This document shows positions 18,050-26,079 of a stretch of 48,261 bases of DNA, one piece after another. How positions within the stretch are numbered: the first letter of the stretch is position 1; every line of letters begins with the position of its first letter. The notes under the pieces were generated by a model. It was not told the DNA's origin. It did no database searches and saw only the letters and a program-made list of their open reading frames with translations. A program made the position numbers and the translations under genes. Source of the stretch: a virus; the IMG/VR virus record IMGVR_UViG_3300047562_003028, positions 1-48,261 of that record, one strand, 5' to 3'.

Positions 18050-19990
18050 ATGTCACAATATCTCACTAATCTAACTGGAGATGTATTTGGACTTAATTTT
18101 GTCTATGATAGACTAGTAGACAATATAGAAAATAGAAATACTTTCTATTGGAGAGAGCAACCAATTTATTCTTATTTTAGTGGTGGCCAGACTCCTGGAG
18201 AGATAAGTACTGTCAATCGTCTTGATTTTTCTAATGAAACTGTCACCAATCCAGATAAAAATATAGGATATAATGTACGTCTTCATGCAGGCCTGTCAGC
18301 ATTCAATTATGGATATTTTGTTGGTGGGGTAAGTAGAAATACCGTTTCTCGTTTGGATTATACAAATGAATCAATAAGTCTACCAAACATTAACTTACCT
18401 GCGAATAGGTGGGGTCAAGCACATCTAACTTCAGCAAATTATGGGTGGACTGCTTCTGGTGAAGATGGTGGTCCATGGGGATTCTCCAACCCAGGCCAGA
18501 ACTTCCTAGAACCAGGACCATATAGAAGTAATGTTTTTCGTTTAGATTTTTCTAACGAAACTTTTAATGTACCTGGACAACTTACATTTGAACGAGCTGT
18601 GCAGAATTCGTCAGTTAGTAGTGCAAATTATGGATATATGGCAGGTGGTTATTTGTTTAGACCCACTACACCTCTTAGAGGTGGAGCGGACCAAGCAGAA
18701 AATGATATTTTCCGTTTAGACTTCTTTACAGAAACTGTTTTAAATTTACCCAGTAAATTATCAAATAGTAGGTATTTAATTGCAGGAACCTTTGGTTTAT
18801 TACACGGATACTTTGCGGGTGGTGCTTCTCCGGGACCACAAGGTGGAATTAGATGCACAATTGATAGACTTGATTTCTCCAACGAAACGGTAAGTACCAC
18901 TACTAACTTACCATCAGCTCGATATGGTGCCACAGGAACTCAGAATTCAAATTATGGTTATTTTGGAGGCGGAATCGCAGGAAGTTACTTAAGTACTATA
19001 ACACGTATTGATTTTAATAATGACACTGTAAGTGATCCAGGCGCTGCATTCCCATTGGGTGTGGCAGTCAGTGCTTCAGTTGCTGGTGGAGCATCAGCAC
19101 TTAAAGTTAATAAGAACTATGGTTATTTTGCAGGTGGATTTGCTCCACCACAAATAAGCACTATCACTCGTCTTGATTTTTCAAATGATACGGTAAGCGA
19201 TCCTGGTAAGAACTTAACAACGACAAGAAGTGAATTGGCAGCAGTTGCAAGTAATTATCATGGATATTTTGGTGGTGGTTTTTCTCCCCCACAAATATGC
19301 AATATCACCAGAATTGATTTTGTAAATGAAACTATAAATCAATCATTAGGAAATCTTCCATCTAACAGAAGACTTCTTTCTGCAACAGAAAGTGCATCTT
19401 ATGGTTATTTTGCTGGAGGTTTTAATGCACCTCCAGACAATTATTTGAGTACCATAACACGTTTTGATTTTGGTACAGAAATTGCAACTGACACGCCAAC
19501 AAGATTACCTTTTGGTAGAAGAGAGTTTTGCGCCACTTCAACTAACATCTATGCTTTCTTTGGTGGTGGATTTAATACAACGACTTTCTATAACACGATT
19601 ACTCGTTTAGATTTTTCAAACGAAACAATTAGCAATCCAGGCAAAAATCTACCTTCTTCTAGAAGAAATCTTGCAGTAATGGCAAGTACTGTTTATGGAT
19701 TTTTTGGAGGTGGGGAATCTCCCGCGCCTACACCTTTCTCAATTAATACCATTACAAGACTTGATTTTGCTAGTGAAACTATTAGCACACCAGGAGGTGC
19801 ATTTACAACATCTAGAAGAAGTTTGGCAGCAACTGCAAGTAGAACTTATGGTTATTGGGCTGGTGGATTTAGTCCACCATATATCAGTACAGTCACACGT
19901 CTCGATTTCTCTAACGAAGTTGTTAGTGAACCAGGAAAGACTCTACCATCTGCAAGAGGAAGTTTCACTGCACTAGCAAATTCAAACTAA
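18050..19990 (+). CDS. Twelve-repeat double beta-propeller protein (646 aa)
   Basis: The third member of the YGYFxGG-repeat group. About 45 N-terminal residues are followed by six repeats (YSYFSGGQTPG to YGYFGGGIAG), a GGASALK linker near 19084-19098, and six more repeats (YGYFAGGFAPP to YGYWAGGFSPP). Many repeats contain TRLDFSNETVSxPGKNLP. The second block is more uniform than the first, with GGF(A/S)PP loops, suggesting recent spread of repeats inside the gene. It probably forms two six-bladed propellers on the virion surface. Repeat 3 (YGWTASGEDGG) and its long loop are the most divergent. Confidence 0.7.
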   Translation: MSQYLTNLTGDVFGLNFVYDRLVDNIENRNTFYWREQPIYSYFSGGQTPGEISTVNRLDFSNETVTNPDKNIGYNVRLHAGLSAFNYGYFVGGVSRNTVSRLDYTNESISLPNINLPANRWGQAHLTSANYGWTASGEDGGPWGFSNPGQNFLEPGPYRSNVFRLDFSNETFNVPGQLTFERAVQNSSVSSANYGYMAGGYLFRPTTPLRGGADQAENDIFRLDFFTETVLNLPSKLSNSRYLIAGTFGLLHGYFAGGASPGPQGGIRCTIDRLDFSNETVSTTTNLPSARYGATGTQNSNYGYFGGGIAGSYLSTITRIDFNNDTVSDPGAAFPLGVAVSASVAGGASALKVNKNYGYFAGGFAPPQISTITRLDFSNDTVSDPGKNLTTTRSELAAVASNYHGYFGGGFSPPQICNITRIDFVNETINQSLGNLPSNRRLLSATESASYGYFAGGFNAPPDNYLSTITRFDFGTEIATDTPTRLPFGRREFCATSTNIYAFFGGGFNTTTFYNTITRLDFSNETISNPGKNLPSSRRNLAVMASTVYGFFGGGESPAPTPFSINTITRLDFASETISTPGGAFTTSRRSLAATASRTYGYWAGGFSPPYISTVTRLDFSNEVVSEPGKTLPSARGSFTALANSN

Positions 19991-19993
19991 ATA
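19986..19993 (+). promoter_or_regulatory. Late promoter, ACTAAATA
   Basis: Overlaps the TAA stop at 19988-19990 and is followed by CAGTATAATAA, also seen after the late promoter at 23081. Confidence 0.65.
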
Positions 19994-20019
19994 CAGTATA
20001 ATAATTAAAAAATGTTGAT

Positions 20020-20697
20020 ATGAATGACATTCTTTCAAATGTATTAATACAACCCAAAGTATTAACACCCGATGCGATTGATTTTTTAATTGATCATGCG
20101 AAAAAATCAAATAAAGAGCAAATGGGAGTCTTTGATGGTGAAAAGGCAAATTCTAGCCTTGATAATCCAGACATCGAAGACCACCCTGCAAGAATTGATT
20201 TAGAATCAAGAAATGCTAAGTGTGCAGATATTGAAACAATTATTCCTGAGATTAAAGATCTTTATAGCAATATTGTCAAAAATATAATTAATCCATTTTA
20301 TGGATTCCAAATTAAAGATAGTGAAATGCCACAACTATTAGTTTATGAACCAGGAGGTCACTATAAACCTCATTTTGATGCTGTGGCAAAATGGAAAAAT
20401 CCAGATGGAACTATGATTTGGAAAAAATCTATAGATAGAGATTTATCCACTGTTCTTTTTCTTAATGATGACTTTGAGGGGGGTGATTTTGTATTTCCAG
20501 ATTTGAGAGTAAGAATTCGTCCAGAACCAGGTCTATTAGTTTGTTTCCCTTCATCTCAATTTTACTTGCATAAAGTTGAACCAGTAATTTCTGGAACTAG
20601 ATTTAGTATGGTCAACTGGATGACGGTCGTTGGATTTAAAACAAAGGAAGAACAGGATAAAGAAATTTCAGATAAATATGGTATAAAAGTAGTATAA
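20020..20697 (+). CDS. Prolyl-4-hydroxylase-like 2OG-Fe(II) oxygenase (225 aa)
   Basis: Predicted dioxygenase of the P4Hc group. The iron ligands are His118 and Asp120 (YKPHFDAV) and His184 (YLHKVEP). Arg194 in GTRFSMVNW is the likely 2-oxoglutarate ligand. DLSTVLFLNDDFEGGDFVFP is the typical core after the HxD. The N-terminal third (LTPDAIDFLIDHAKKS) matches the helical cap of this family. It follows the third propeller gene and precedes a fibre-assembly-like gene. Protein hydroxylation of a virion component is possible, but the collagen-like repeats here contain almost no proline, so the target is not obvious. Confidence 0.8.
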   Translation: MNDILSNVLIQPKVLTPDAIDFLIDHAKKSNKEQMGVFDGEKANSSLDNPDIEDHPARIDLESRNAKCADIETIIPEIKDLYSNIVKNIINPFYGFQIKDSEMPQLLVYEPGGHYKPHFDAVAKWKNPDGTMIWKKSIDRDLSTVLFLNDDFEGGDFVFPDLRVRIRPEPGLLVCFPSSQFYLHKVEPVISGTRFSMVNWMTVVGFKTKEEQDKEISDKYGIKVV

Positions 20698-20701
20698 AAA
20701 A

Positions 20702-21364
20702 ATGGCACAACTCCTCAAGCACTATTTTTTCAACAGAGACACCAAAACTTATTCCGTAGACAATAAGTTTGGTCTAATGGTTCCCGATATAAAGGGATTG
20801 GAAATCATTCATAATATTACGGATGAAAATGATATTCCATGTTGCTTGTCAACATGCCCGGAATATTTTGAATATAGCAGCACAGTATCTGCAGAGAGAC
20901 TTCAAGAATTAGAGAGCGATCCAAATATTACTATCATATCGTCAGATGTCTCTGCAGAAGATGAAACTTCTTATGATGTTGTTTATCAGGAAGCATATAA
21001 TCTAGAAGAAACAGAAGGTCTCTCGATTATTGCCCAACAAGAATGGGATACTATTGTAGATGCATATGATGCAAGACAACTTCAAAAAAGACTTGAAGTT
21101 CTCAGAAGTGTGCGTGACGAAATCCTTTCATCTAGTGATTGGGTAGTAGTTAAATCACTTGAAAAAGGAAGTGTTTTGTCTACTAGTTTTAAAGATTGGA
21201 GACAATCTTTAAGAGACCTTCCAAGTGAGGAAATTTTCCCTTCAGAATTACCACCAGTTCATTCAGAAGTTGGGGGTGATGCTAAGGTACTAAGTGCTTA
21301 TGTTCGTTGGAATGAAGTAACTTCTATTCCAATGATTAACGATCCTATTACTACAGCAGAATAA
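20702..21364 (+). CDS. Tail assembly chaperone-like protein (220 aa)
   Basis: The C-terminal half contains RSVRDEILSSSDWVVVKSLEKG and FKDWRQSLRDLPSE. This spacing of R-x2-R-D-x2-L, D-W and W-R-Q-x-L-R-D-L-P is typical of phage tail-fibre assembly chaperones (Caudo_TAP/Tfa-type proteins). The N-terminal half has a YFFNRDTKTYSVDN beta start and an acidic middle. Proteins of this kind help fold or attach the receptor-binding tip of fibres. It starts four bases after the oxygenase stop. The client could be one of the fibre or propeller proteins nearby. Moderate confidence; motif-based. Confidence 0.6.
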   Translation: MAQLLKHYFFNRDTKTYSVDNKFGLMVPDIKGLEIIHNITDENDIPCCLSTCPEYFEYSSTVSAERLQELESDPNITIISSDVSAEDETSYDVVYQEAYNLEETEGLSIIAQQEWDTIVDAYDARQLQKRLEVLRSVRDEILSSSDWVVVKSLEKGSVLSTSFKDWRQSLRDLPSEEIFPSELPPVHSEVGGDAKVLSAYVRWNEVTSIPMINDPITTAE

Positions 21365-21366
21365 AT

Positions 21367-21807
21367 CTATTCTTTAGAAGCTTTAATTCCTGATACTTCA
21401 CTAAGAAAGTCTTTTGGCCCAAAATTATACCATCCACGATTTACCTGAACACGAATAGGAATATCAGTAATGTAATGATGCAGAAAGATCCAATTTAGGA
21501 CTTCTGCATCTATTTTTTTACCCATTTCTAAAACTTCAAGATATTTTTTATTATCCCCATAATCTCTTGATGTTATGATGACTCCAGAAAGATTTGGTTT
21601 CATCCATTCTGGAATATCATAATTGTTCAACCATTCACAAGAGTAATTTTTGCATGGTTGTTCTGGGCGATTTTCATAGATTGCACATCCAGTCTCACAC
21701 TTAAAGTGGCAAGGTCTTCCTGGTTGGAAATATTGCCCATGTGATTGGCCGTGCATCCATCCTTCACAACATGCAGTACATCCGCCACATTCTCTTTTAT
21801 AAGTCAT
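21367..21807 (-). CDS. YkgJ-type CxxCxxCC cysteine-cluster protein (146 aa)
   Basis: The N-terminus reads MTYKRECGGCTACCEG, the CxxCxxCC signature of YkgJ-family proteins, which are thought to bind zinc or an iron-sulphur cluster. Further Cys lie in RPCHFKCETGCAIYENRPEQ and PCKNYSCEW, also typical of the family. The start at 21807 is chosen over 21828 because its ATG overlaps the upstream stop as ATGA, coupling it to the oxygenase gene at 21804-22382. In bacteria such proteins often sit beside oxygenase or modification enzymes, but the function is unclear. It lies on the opposite strand to all other genes here except its partner. Confidence 0.75.
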   Translation of the reverse strand: MTYKRECGGCTACCEGWMHGQSHGQYFQPGRPCHFKCETGCAIYENRPEQPCKNYSCEWLNNYDIPEWMKPNLSGVIITSRDYGDNKKYLEVLEMGKKIDAEVLNWIFLHHYITDIPIRVQVNRGWYNFGPKDFLSEVSGIKASKE

Positions 21808-22382
21808 CTTGTCAACAGTGAATAACATTTTTCATTTCTATCATATGCATAGTCGGCATACTGCCCATTTTTTCTAACAAAGTGTAGAAATAATTGCATA
21901 AAGCGATCATTTTTATGAGTTCTTAATGGACTTCTCCAGTGGGGTACAATTGTTCCAAGATAAGCAACTCCATGACCAACGGGAGTTACTACCTCTCTTT
22001 TCTTACCAGTTAAGTCTTTGAGTTTGATAGGCCAAGCAGCATCTCCACAAATATTCAGGGTGACAGATACTTCGCATGATGGACGATCTGTATGACAACT
22101 CATCCAACCACGATCATGGTAAGTTGTAGAGAACCAATAAGTTGGAATAAGTTCTTCACCAAGCAATTCTTCTAAAACTGGTTGAATTCTTTTCATTACA
22201 AATGTAGAAGATGGTGGAGCATAGCAAAACAACACTCTACCCCGTTGGTCATCCCATGTACCCTTAAGAGAACCTAGGTCGCTCATAGCACCACAAAGAT
22301 TTTGATATTTGATTCTTATTGCTTCTTCCTTACTAATGATTTCTGGTAAGTAGTACCAACCTTTATCTGCAAATTCACTCAT
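21804..22382 (-). CDS. 2OG-Fe(II) oxygenase, minus strand (192 aa)
   Basis: A predicted iron and 2-oxoglutarate dioxygenase. HTDRPSCEVSVTLN contains the HxD iron ligands and the following strand. VPHWRSPLRTH gives the distal His, and the later DRFMQLFLHFV strand carries a possible 2OG-binding Arg. The N-terminal half (GWYYLPEIISKEEAIRIK) is the usual helical start of this fold. It is the first gene of a two-gene minus-strand island with the CxxCxxCC protein. The substrate is unknown; pairing with a metal-cluster protein is unusual among phage oxygenases and suggests a joint function (inference). Confidence 0.75.
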   Translation of the reverse strand: MSEFADKGWYYLPEIISKEEAIRIKYQNLCGAMSDLGSLKGTWDDQRGRVLFCYAPPSSTFVMKRIQPVLEELLGEELIPTYWFSTTYHDRGWMSCHTDRPSCEVSVTLNICGDAAWPIKLKDLTGKKREVVTPVGHGVAYLGTIVPHWRSPLRTHKNDRFMQLFLHFVRKNGQYADYAYDRNEKCYSLLTR

Positions 22383-22424
22383 ATTTTAAAGAATCGCTAT
22401 ACACTACTCTAATATGTATTCTAT

Positions 22425-22432
22425 CATAAATA
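22425..22432 (+). promoter_or_regulatory. Late promoter, CATAAATA
   Basis: Lies in the 70-base divergent gap between the minus-strand oxygenase and the plus-strand structural gene at 22453, oriented towards the latter. Confidence 0.6.
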
Positions 22433-22452
22433 CTTAAAAGTTTCCATAACCA

Positions 22453-22788
22453 ATGGCAGCAGTAAGCGAAGTAAATTTAGTTATTCAAAAAGGGACTTAC
22501 TTTGAGGAAACATTTTCCTTAAGTGCAGAAGATGGTGGTGGATTAAATTTAACAAATCAAATTGCAAACGCAAAATTAAAAAAATATCCAACTGCAGGTA
22601 TTGCATATACTTTTTCAACTACCGTGACAGTTGGAGATAGTACAGTGAAAATTGTAATGCCCAGTAACGTAACTGCATCTCTTCCCAGTGGTCGTTGTTA
22701 TTATGATGTCACATTAACATCTTCTGGTGGAATGATTTCTAAGGTAGTAAAAGGAACCGTCCTAGTTCAGGAGTCAGTATCACTATGA
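22453..22788 (+). CDS. Small virion structural protein, beta-sandwich (111 aa)
   Basis: A start of the type VNLVIQKGTYFEETFSL, then LTNQIANAKLKKYP, and a GRCYYDVTLTSSGG segment before GTVLVQESVSL are familiar from T4-like cyanophage structural proteins located just before fibre genes. The pattern of alternating strands fits an immunoglobulin-like or BppU-type N-terminal sandwich, which in other phages joins fibres to the baseplate. Its stop overlaps the next ATG (22785-22788), so it is coupled to the 97-aa gene. Role inferred as a fibre connector. Confidence 0.6.
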   Translation: MAAVSEVNLVIQKGTYFEETFSLSAEDGGGLNLTNQIANAKLKKYPTAGIAYTFSTTVTVGDSTVKIVMPSNVTASLPSGRCYYDVTLTSSGGMISKVVKGTVLVQESVSL

Positions 22789-23078
22789 CTTATCAGGTTA
22801 GAGTATCATCAAAATCCAAAATTAAAGCAACAGTCGCATCAGGAGTAATCATGGCTAGAACTCTAGATGAACTATTAGATGTAGATGTTTCTGGAGTGAA
22901 CGATAAATATGTAATTATGTATGATGCAGTAACACAAAAATACACTGCGGTGAATCCAGATGAAGTGTTCTCTGCAGCAACTACAGAACCAATATCGCCA
23001 GGACTTCCATCCGACTATATGGATCAAATGGATAAGGATTTGGATAATAGAATTGACCTTGATGCGGGAACATTTTAA
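22785..23078 (+). CDS. Small fibre-associated structural protein (97 aa)
   Basis: It starts MTYQVRVSSKSKIKATV, has a DELLDVDVSGVNDKYVIMYD module that in other phages introduces fibre or capsid-decorating domains, and ends in RIDLDAGTF. The neighbouring 889-aa fibre ends in the same DAGTF pentapeptide, so this may be a shared C-terminal tag or a fold ending. It overlaps the preceding gene by four bases (ATGA). No enzymatic motif. Likely part of the same fibre complex as its neighbours. Confidence 0.6.
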   Translation: MTYQVRVSSKSKIKATVASGVIMARTLDELLDVDVSGVNDKYVIMYDAVTQKYTAVNPDEVFSAATTEPISPGLPSDYMDQMDKDLDNRIDLDAGTF

Positions 23079-23080
23079 TA

Positions 23081-23088
23081 ACTAAATA
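23081..23088 (+). promoter_or_regulatory. Late promoter, ACTAAATA
   Basis: Three bases after the preceding stop and followed by ACAGTATAATAA, as at 19986. Drives the 889-aa fibre gene. Confidence 0.7.
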
Positions 23089-23113
23089 ACAGTATAATAA
23101 AGAAAAAAAGAAG

Positions 23114-25783
23114 ATGGCAGCACCTGTTATACAGTTTAAAAGGGGCCTTCTTGCAAATCTTCCTGGTCTTCAGGCAGGTGAACCAGCCTTTACTACAGAT
23201 AGTTACGATCTATTTGTTGGTCTTACCTCTGAAACTAACACTAATAAGTTCTTTGGTTCCCATAGATACTGGACTAAAGAAACTACTTCCACGGGCAGTG
23301 GAATCAACCTTGTAGAAGGGACTTCTAGTGGTTCTGATTATATTACCCTAAAATCACCAGATTCTCTTGCAGGTATTGTAACTTATTTTCTTCCCGGAGT
23401 TCAGGGTGCAGAAAGTTCTGTTCTTACCAATGACGGAAGTGGAAATTTAACTTGGTCTAGTGGTTCTTTAAACGCAGTATTCAGTGGTATTACTACTATT
23501 GGTGGTGAATTTTTCGATGTAAATGTTGATAGTGATTTTGCGGGCATTACAACATTTAGCAATACAACAGATAATACTTTAGGTGATCCAAATACTGGTG
23601 CCGTTCAGATTGACGGTGGTTTGGGCGTTGATAAAAATGTAACAATTGGAGCAGGACTTTCTGTTTCCGGAGAATCATACTTTATTGGCACCGCAACATT
23701 CTACGGTGGTACTTTAAATCTTGGTGATAGTGATACAGATAATATTAATGTTGCTGGTGAATTTGTTTCAAATCTCATTCCCAACACTGATGATACTTAT
23801 GATATTGGCGATAATGGCACTCCTAAGAGATGGAGAAACGCAGCATTCTCTGGTGTAGGCACATTTGCATCTGGTGCAGTCCTCGATTCTGTTCAAGTTG
23901 GAATTAACACTGCAGTAATTGAGACAACCTCAGGAAAATTAACTCTTACTTCTGCAACAGGAGTTGTTGAAGTTACAGACAGACTTGATGTTATTGGTGA
24001 TTTAGACGTATCTGGAAACGTTTTCATTGGTGGAACAACAATTACTCTTCGTGGTGAAGATGTCTTCATTGAAAACAAAGATATTGTTCTTGGATATACA
24101 ACTTCAGTAACTCCTAATGACACAACTGCAAATCATGCAGGTGTTGCTATTGCATCAACAGAAGGCACTCCATTAGTACCTTTTGCCGCATCTGGAATTA
24201 ACACTCTTCCAGACACATATAAGCAATTAATGTGGTTCCGTAGTGGAACTCTTGGATTTGCGACTGATGCGTTTGCCTTTAACTATGGCGTAGCAATTGG
24301 AACTACAACAATGGCGGATGGAGTTCGCCTTGCTGTAACCAATACTGAAATTACTGATACAACTATTAATACTCCGCAGGTTAATGTTTCTGGTGCATCG
24401 ACAATTGGTGGTTTGTTAGATGCTGCCGGTGGGTTAAAGGTAACTGGCCAAACAGTTCTCAATAATGACTTAGCAGTAACTGGTGTTTCTACATTCACTG
24501 GAGCTGTAGATACTAATGGTGGATTAGACGTTAATGGACACACTGAACTTGACAACTTACATGTTTCTGGCATTTCTACATTCACTGGACCCGTAGATTC
24601 TAACGGCGGTTTAAGTATAAGCGGTGGACTAGATGTTACTGGACAGACAGTTCTCAATAATGACCTATCAGTAACTGGTGTCTCTACCCTAACTGGATTT
24701 GTAGATGCTAATGGTGGACTAGACGTAACTGGCCAAACAGTTCTCAATAATGACTTAGCAGTAACTGGCGTTTCTACACTAACTGGATTCGTAGATGCTA
24801 ATGGTGGACTAGATGTAACTGGTCAAGTGGCATTTAACAATGATTTAATTGTTACTGGAGTATCGACATTTACTGGAGCAATTGATGCAAACGGTGGCCT
24901 TGATGTTTCTGGTGGAGAAACAATACTTTCTTCCGCAACAGTAAGCGATCTGACTGAAGGCAGAGTTGTTCTTGCAGGAGCATCTGGTTCTCTTGTAGAT
25001 AGTACAAATCTTACTTTTGGATCCGGCGGACTAACAGTTGGTACAGGTGGAATTAATGTTACTGGAGTTTCAACTTTCTCATCAAATCTAATTGTTGGCG
25101 GTGACGTAAGAATTAATGGAAACGATATTCAAGCAAGTGATGGTAATGCAAATATCACACTGACTTCCAATACATTAACAACATTCGCAGGCGATATTAA
25201 GGTCACTGGCAATGACATTCAATCCTCAACTGGAACTGCACTTACTTTATCTGGTTCTGATGTAACTGTTATTGGCGATCTAACCGTTGGTGGTAGTGAT
25301 ATTAAAGCAGCAGACGGAACTACTGCATTAACTCTTGCAAATTCTACAGGCGCTGTCACGGCCGCAAATGACTTAACTGTTAATGGAAATCTATATGTCG
25401 CAGGCAACACAACTCAAGTTAATACTGCTGCTTTAACTGTAGAGGATAGAACAATTGATTTAGGTGTTGTAAATGGAGCACTACCTTCATCTGCAACCAC
25501 TTGGGATTTGGGTGTTCTGTTTAATTATCATACAGGTGGTTTTGCAAGAAAATCTGCAGTTATTTGGGAGCACGGACACTCAAGATTTAAGTTTGCAAGT
25601 GTTCTTGGTGCAGATGCTGATGGTATTAATAATGATGGACCACAACTTACTGTTACAACTTTTGCTCCGATTGAAATTGGTTCATTGTGGGTTACTGACT
25701 GTGCAGGAACTTCACAAGTTATTTCTTGTACTGGCACCGAAAGATTCCTTGAGAACATCACTATTGACGCTGGAACTTTCTGA
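23114..25783 (+). CDS. Long tail fibre-like protein with repeated shaft (889 aa)
   Basis: The N-terminus (VIQFKRGLLANLPGLQAGEP, then AFTTDSYDLFVG) matches a known fibre start module in many phages, including the N-terminal part of tropism-determinant proteins. The shaft has tandem units such as VTGQTVLNNDLAVTGVSTF with GGLDVTGQ spacers (24430-24960). A module around IENKDIVLGY, then NHAGVAIASTEGTPLV recurs in the 1513-aa fibre at 29935-30060. A second recurrence of the VxVxDRTIDLGVV theme starts the C-terminal domain, which ends in ITIDAGTF. There is no S74 domain. A late promoter precedes it and a terminator follows. Confidence 0.75.
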   Translation: MAAPVIQFKRGLLANLPGLQAGEPAFTTDSYDLFVGLTSETNTNKFFGSHRYWTKETTSTGSGINLVEGTSSGSDYITLKSPDSLAGIVTYFLPGVQGAESSVLTNDGSGNLTWSSGSLNAVFSGITTIGGEFFDVNVDSDFAGITTFSNTTDNTLGDPNTGAVQIDGGLGVDKNVTIGAGLSVSGESYFIGTATFYGGTLNLGDSDTDNINVAGEFVSNLIPNTDDTYDIGDNGTPKRWRNAAFSGVGTFASGAVLDSVQVGINTAVIETTSGKLTLTSATGVVEVTDRLDVIGDLDVSGNVFIGGTTITLRGEDVFIENKDIVLGYTTSVTPNDTTANHAGVAIASTEGTPLVPFAASGINTLPDTYKQLMWFRSGTLGFATDAFAFNYGVAIGTTTMADGVRLAVTNTEITDTTINTPQVNVSGASTIGGLLDAAGGLKVTGQTVLNNDLAVTGVSTFTGAVDTNGGLDVNGHTELDNLHVSGISTFTGPVDSNGGLSISGGLDVTGQTVLNNDLSVTGVSTLTGFVDANGGLDVTGQTVLNNDLAVTGVSTLTGFVDANGGLDVTGQVAFNNDLIVTGVSTFTGAIDANGGLDVSGGETILSSATVSDLTEGRVVLAGASGSLVDSTNLTFGSGGLTVGTGGINVTGVSTFSSNLIVGGDVRINGNDIQASDGNANITLTSNTLTTFAGDIKVTGNDIQSSTGTALTLSGSDVTVIGDLTVGGSDIKAADGTTALTLANSTGAVTAANDLTVNGNLYVAGNTTQVNTAALTVEDRTIDLGVVNGALPSSATTWDLGVLFNYHTGGFARKSAVIWEHGHSRFKFASVLGADADGINNDGPQLTVTTFAPIEIGSLWVTDCAGTSQVISCTGTERFLENITIDAGTF
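24440..24768 (+). repeat. In-frame tandem repeats in the 889-aa fibre gene
   Basis: The 44 bases at 24440-24483 recur exactly at 24725-24768, with a diverged copy starting near 24635. They encode VTGQTVLNNDLAVTG. Such near-identical units are likely recombination points that change shaft length. Confidence 0.75.
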
Positions 25784-25799
25784 TAATACCTAGTTAAGA

Positions 25800-25807
25800 C
25801 CTAAATA
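25800..25807 (+). promoter_or_regulatory. Late promoter, CCTAAATA, nested in a terminator
   Basis: The sequence overlaps the 5' arm of the terminator hairpin at 25803-25830. Transcripts starting six or seven bases downstream would lack most of that arm. Confidence 0.55.
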
Positions 25808-25834
25808 CACCCAGAAAACTGGGTGTATTTTTTT
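25803..25834 (+). terminator. Rho-independent terminator after the 889-aa fibre gene
   Basis: A perfect 12-bp stem (25803-25814 with 25819-25830), AAAA loop and a run of seven T (25828-25834). The next start codon follows immediately at 25835. Confidence 0.9.
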
Positions 25835-26023
25835 ATGTCTGAAGAAGATTTGAAGTTAGTTCTTGCAAAATATCAACAGAAATGTTTTGAATTATACAAT
25901 CAAAATATCGTACTAGAAACTCAAGTAGAAAAACTGAGTGCGACTGCGCAATCACTAGGTAATGAACTCGAAAAGTTAAAAAAACCAAAAAGAGGGACAA
26001 AAGCAGAAGAAGAATTCTCATAA
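25835..26023 (+). CDS. Small coiled-coil protein, unknown function (62 aa)
   Basis: A short, highly charged helical protein (SEEDLKLVLAKYQQKCFELY, then ETQVEKLSATAQSLGNELEK) with heptad-like spacing, ending in a basic KKPKRGTKAEEEFS tail. The ATG at 25835 is preferred to a GTG at 25823, which lies inside the terminator stem. No clear Shine-Dalgarno site is visible, only the T-run of the terminator. Expression probably depends on the nested late promoter at 25800 or on read-through. A fibre-linked coiled-coil partner is possible but not shown. Confidence 0.55.
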   Translation: MSEEDLKLVLAKYQQKCFELYNQNIVLETQVEKLSATAQSLGNELEKLKKPKRGTKAEEEFS

Positions 26024-26026
26024 ATA
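26019..26026 (+). promoter_or_regulatory. Late promoter, CATAAATA
   Basis: Overlaps the TAA stop at 26021-26023 and precedes the 620-aa gene, with a hairpin at the expected transcript start. Confidence 0.65.
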
Positions 26027-26030
26027 ATAA

Positions 26031-26050
26031 AAACTCTTAGATAAGAGTTT
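26031..26050 (+). other. Perfect 9-bp hairpin at the expected 5' end of a late mRNA
   Basis: AAACTCTTA and TAAGAGTTT pair perfectly around GA. No T-run follows, so it is more likely a 5' stabilising stem than a terminator. Confidence 0.5.
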
Positions 26051-26079
26051 CTACGGTCTCTACCAAAATGAGAGGTTGA

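Noticed and set aside
20020-20697. Hydroxylation of the collagen-like fibre by the P4H-like protein, as in animal collagen
   Set aside because: The Gly-X-Y blocks contain almost no proline, so the animal analogy does not hold; another target is more likely.
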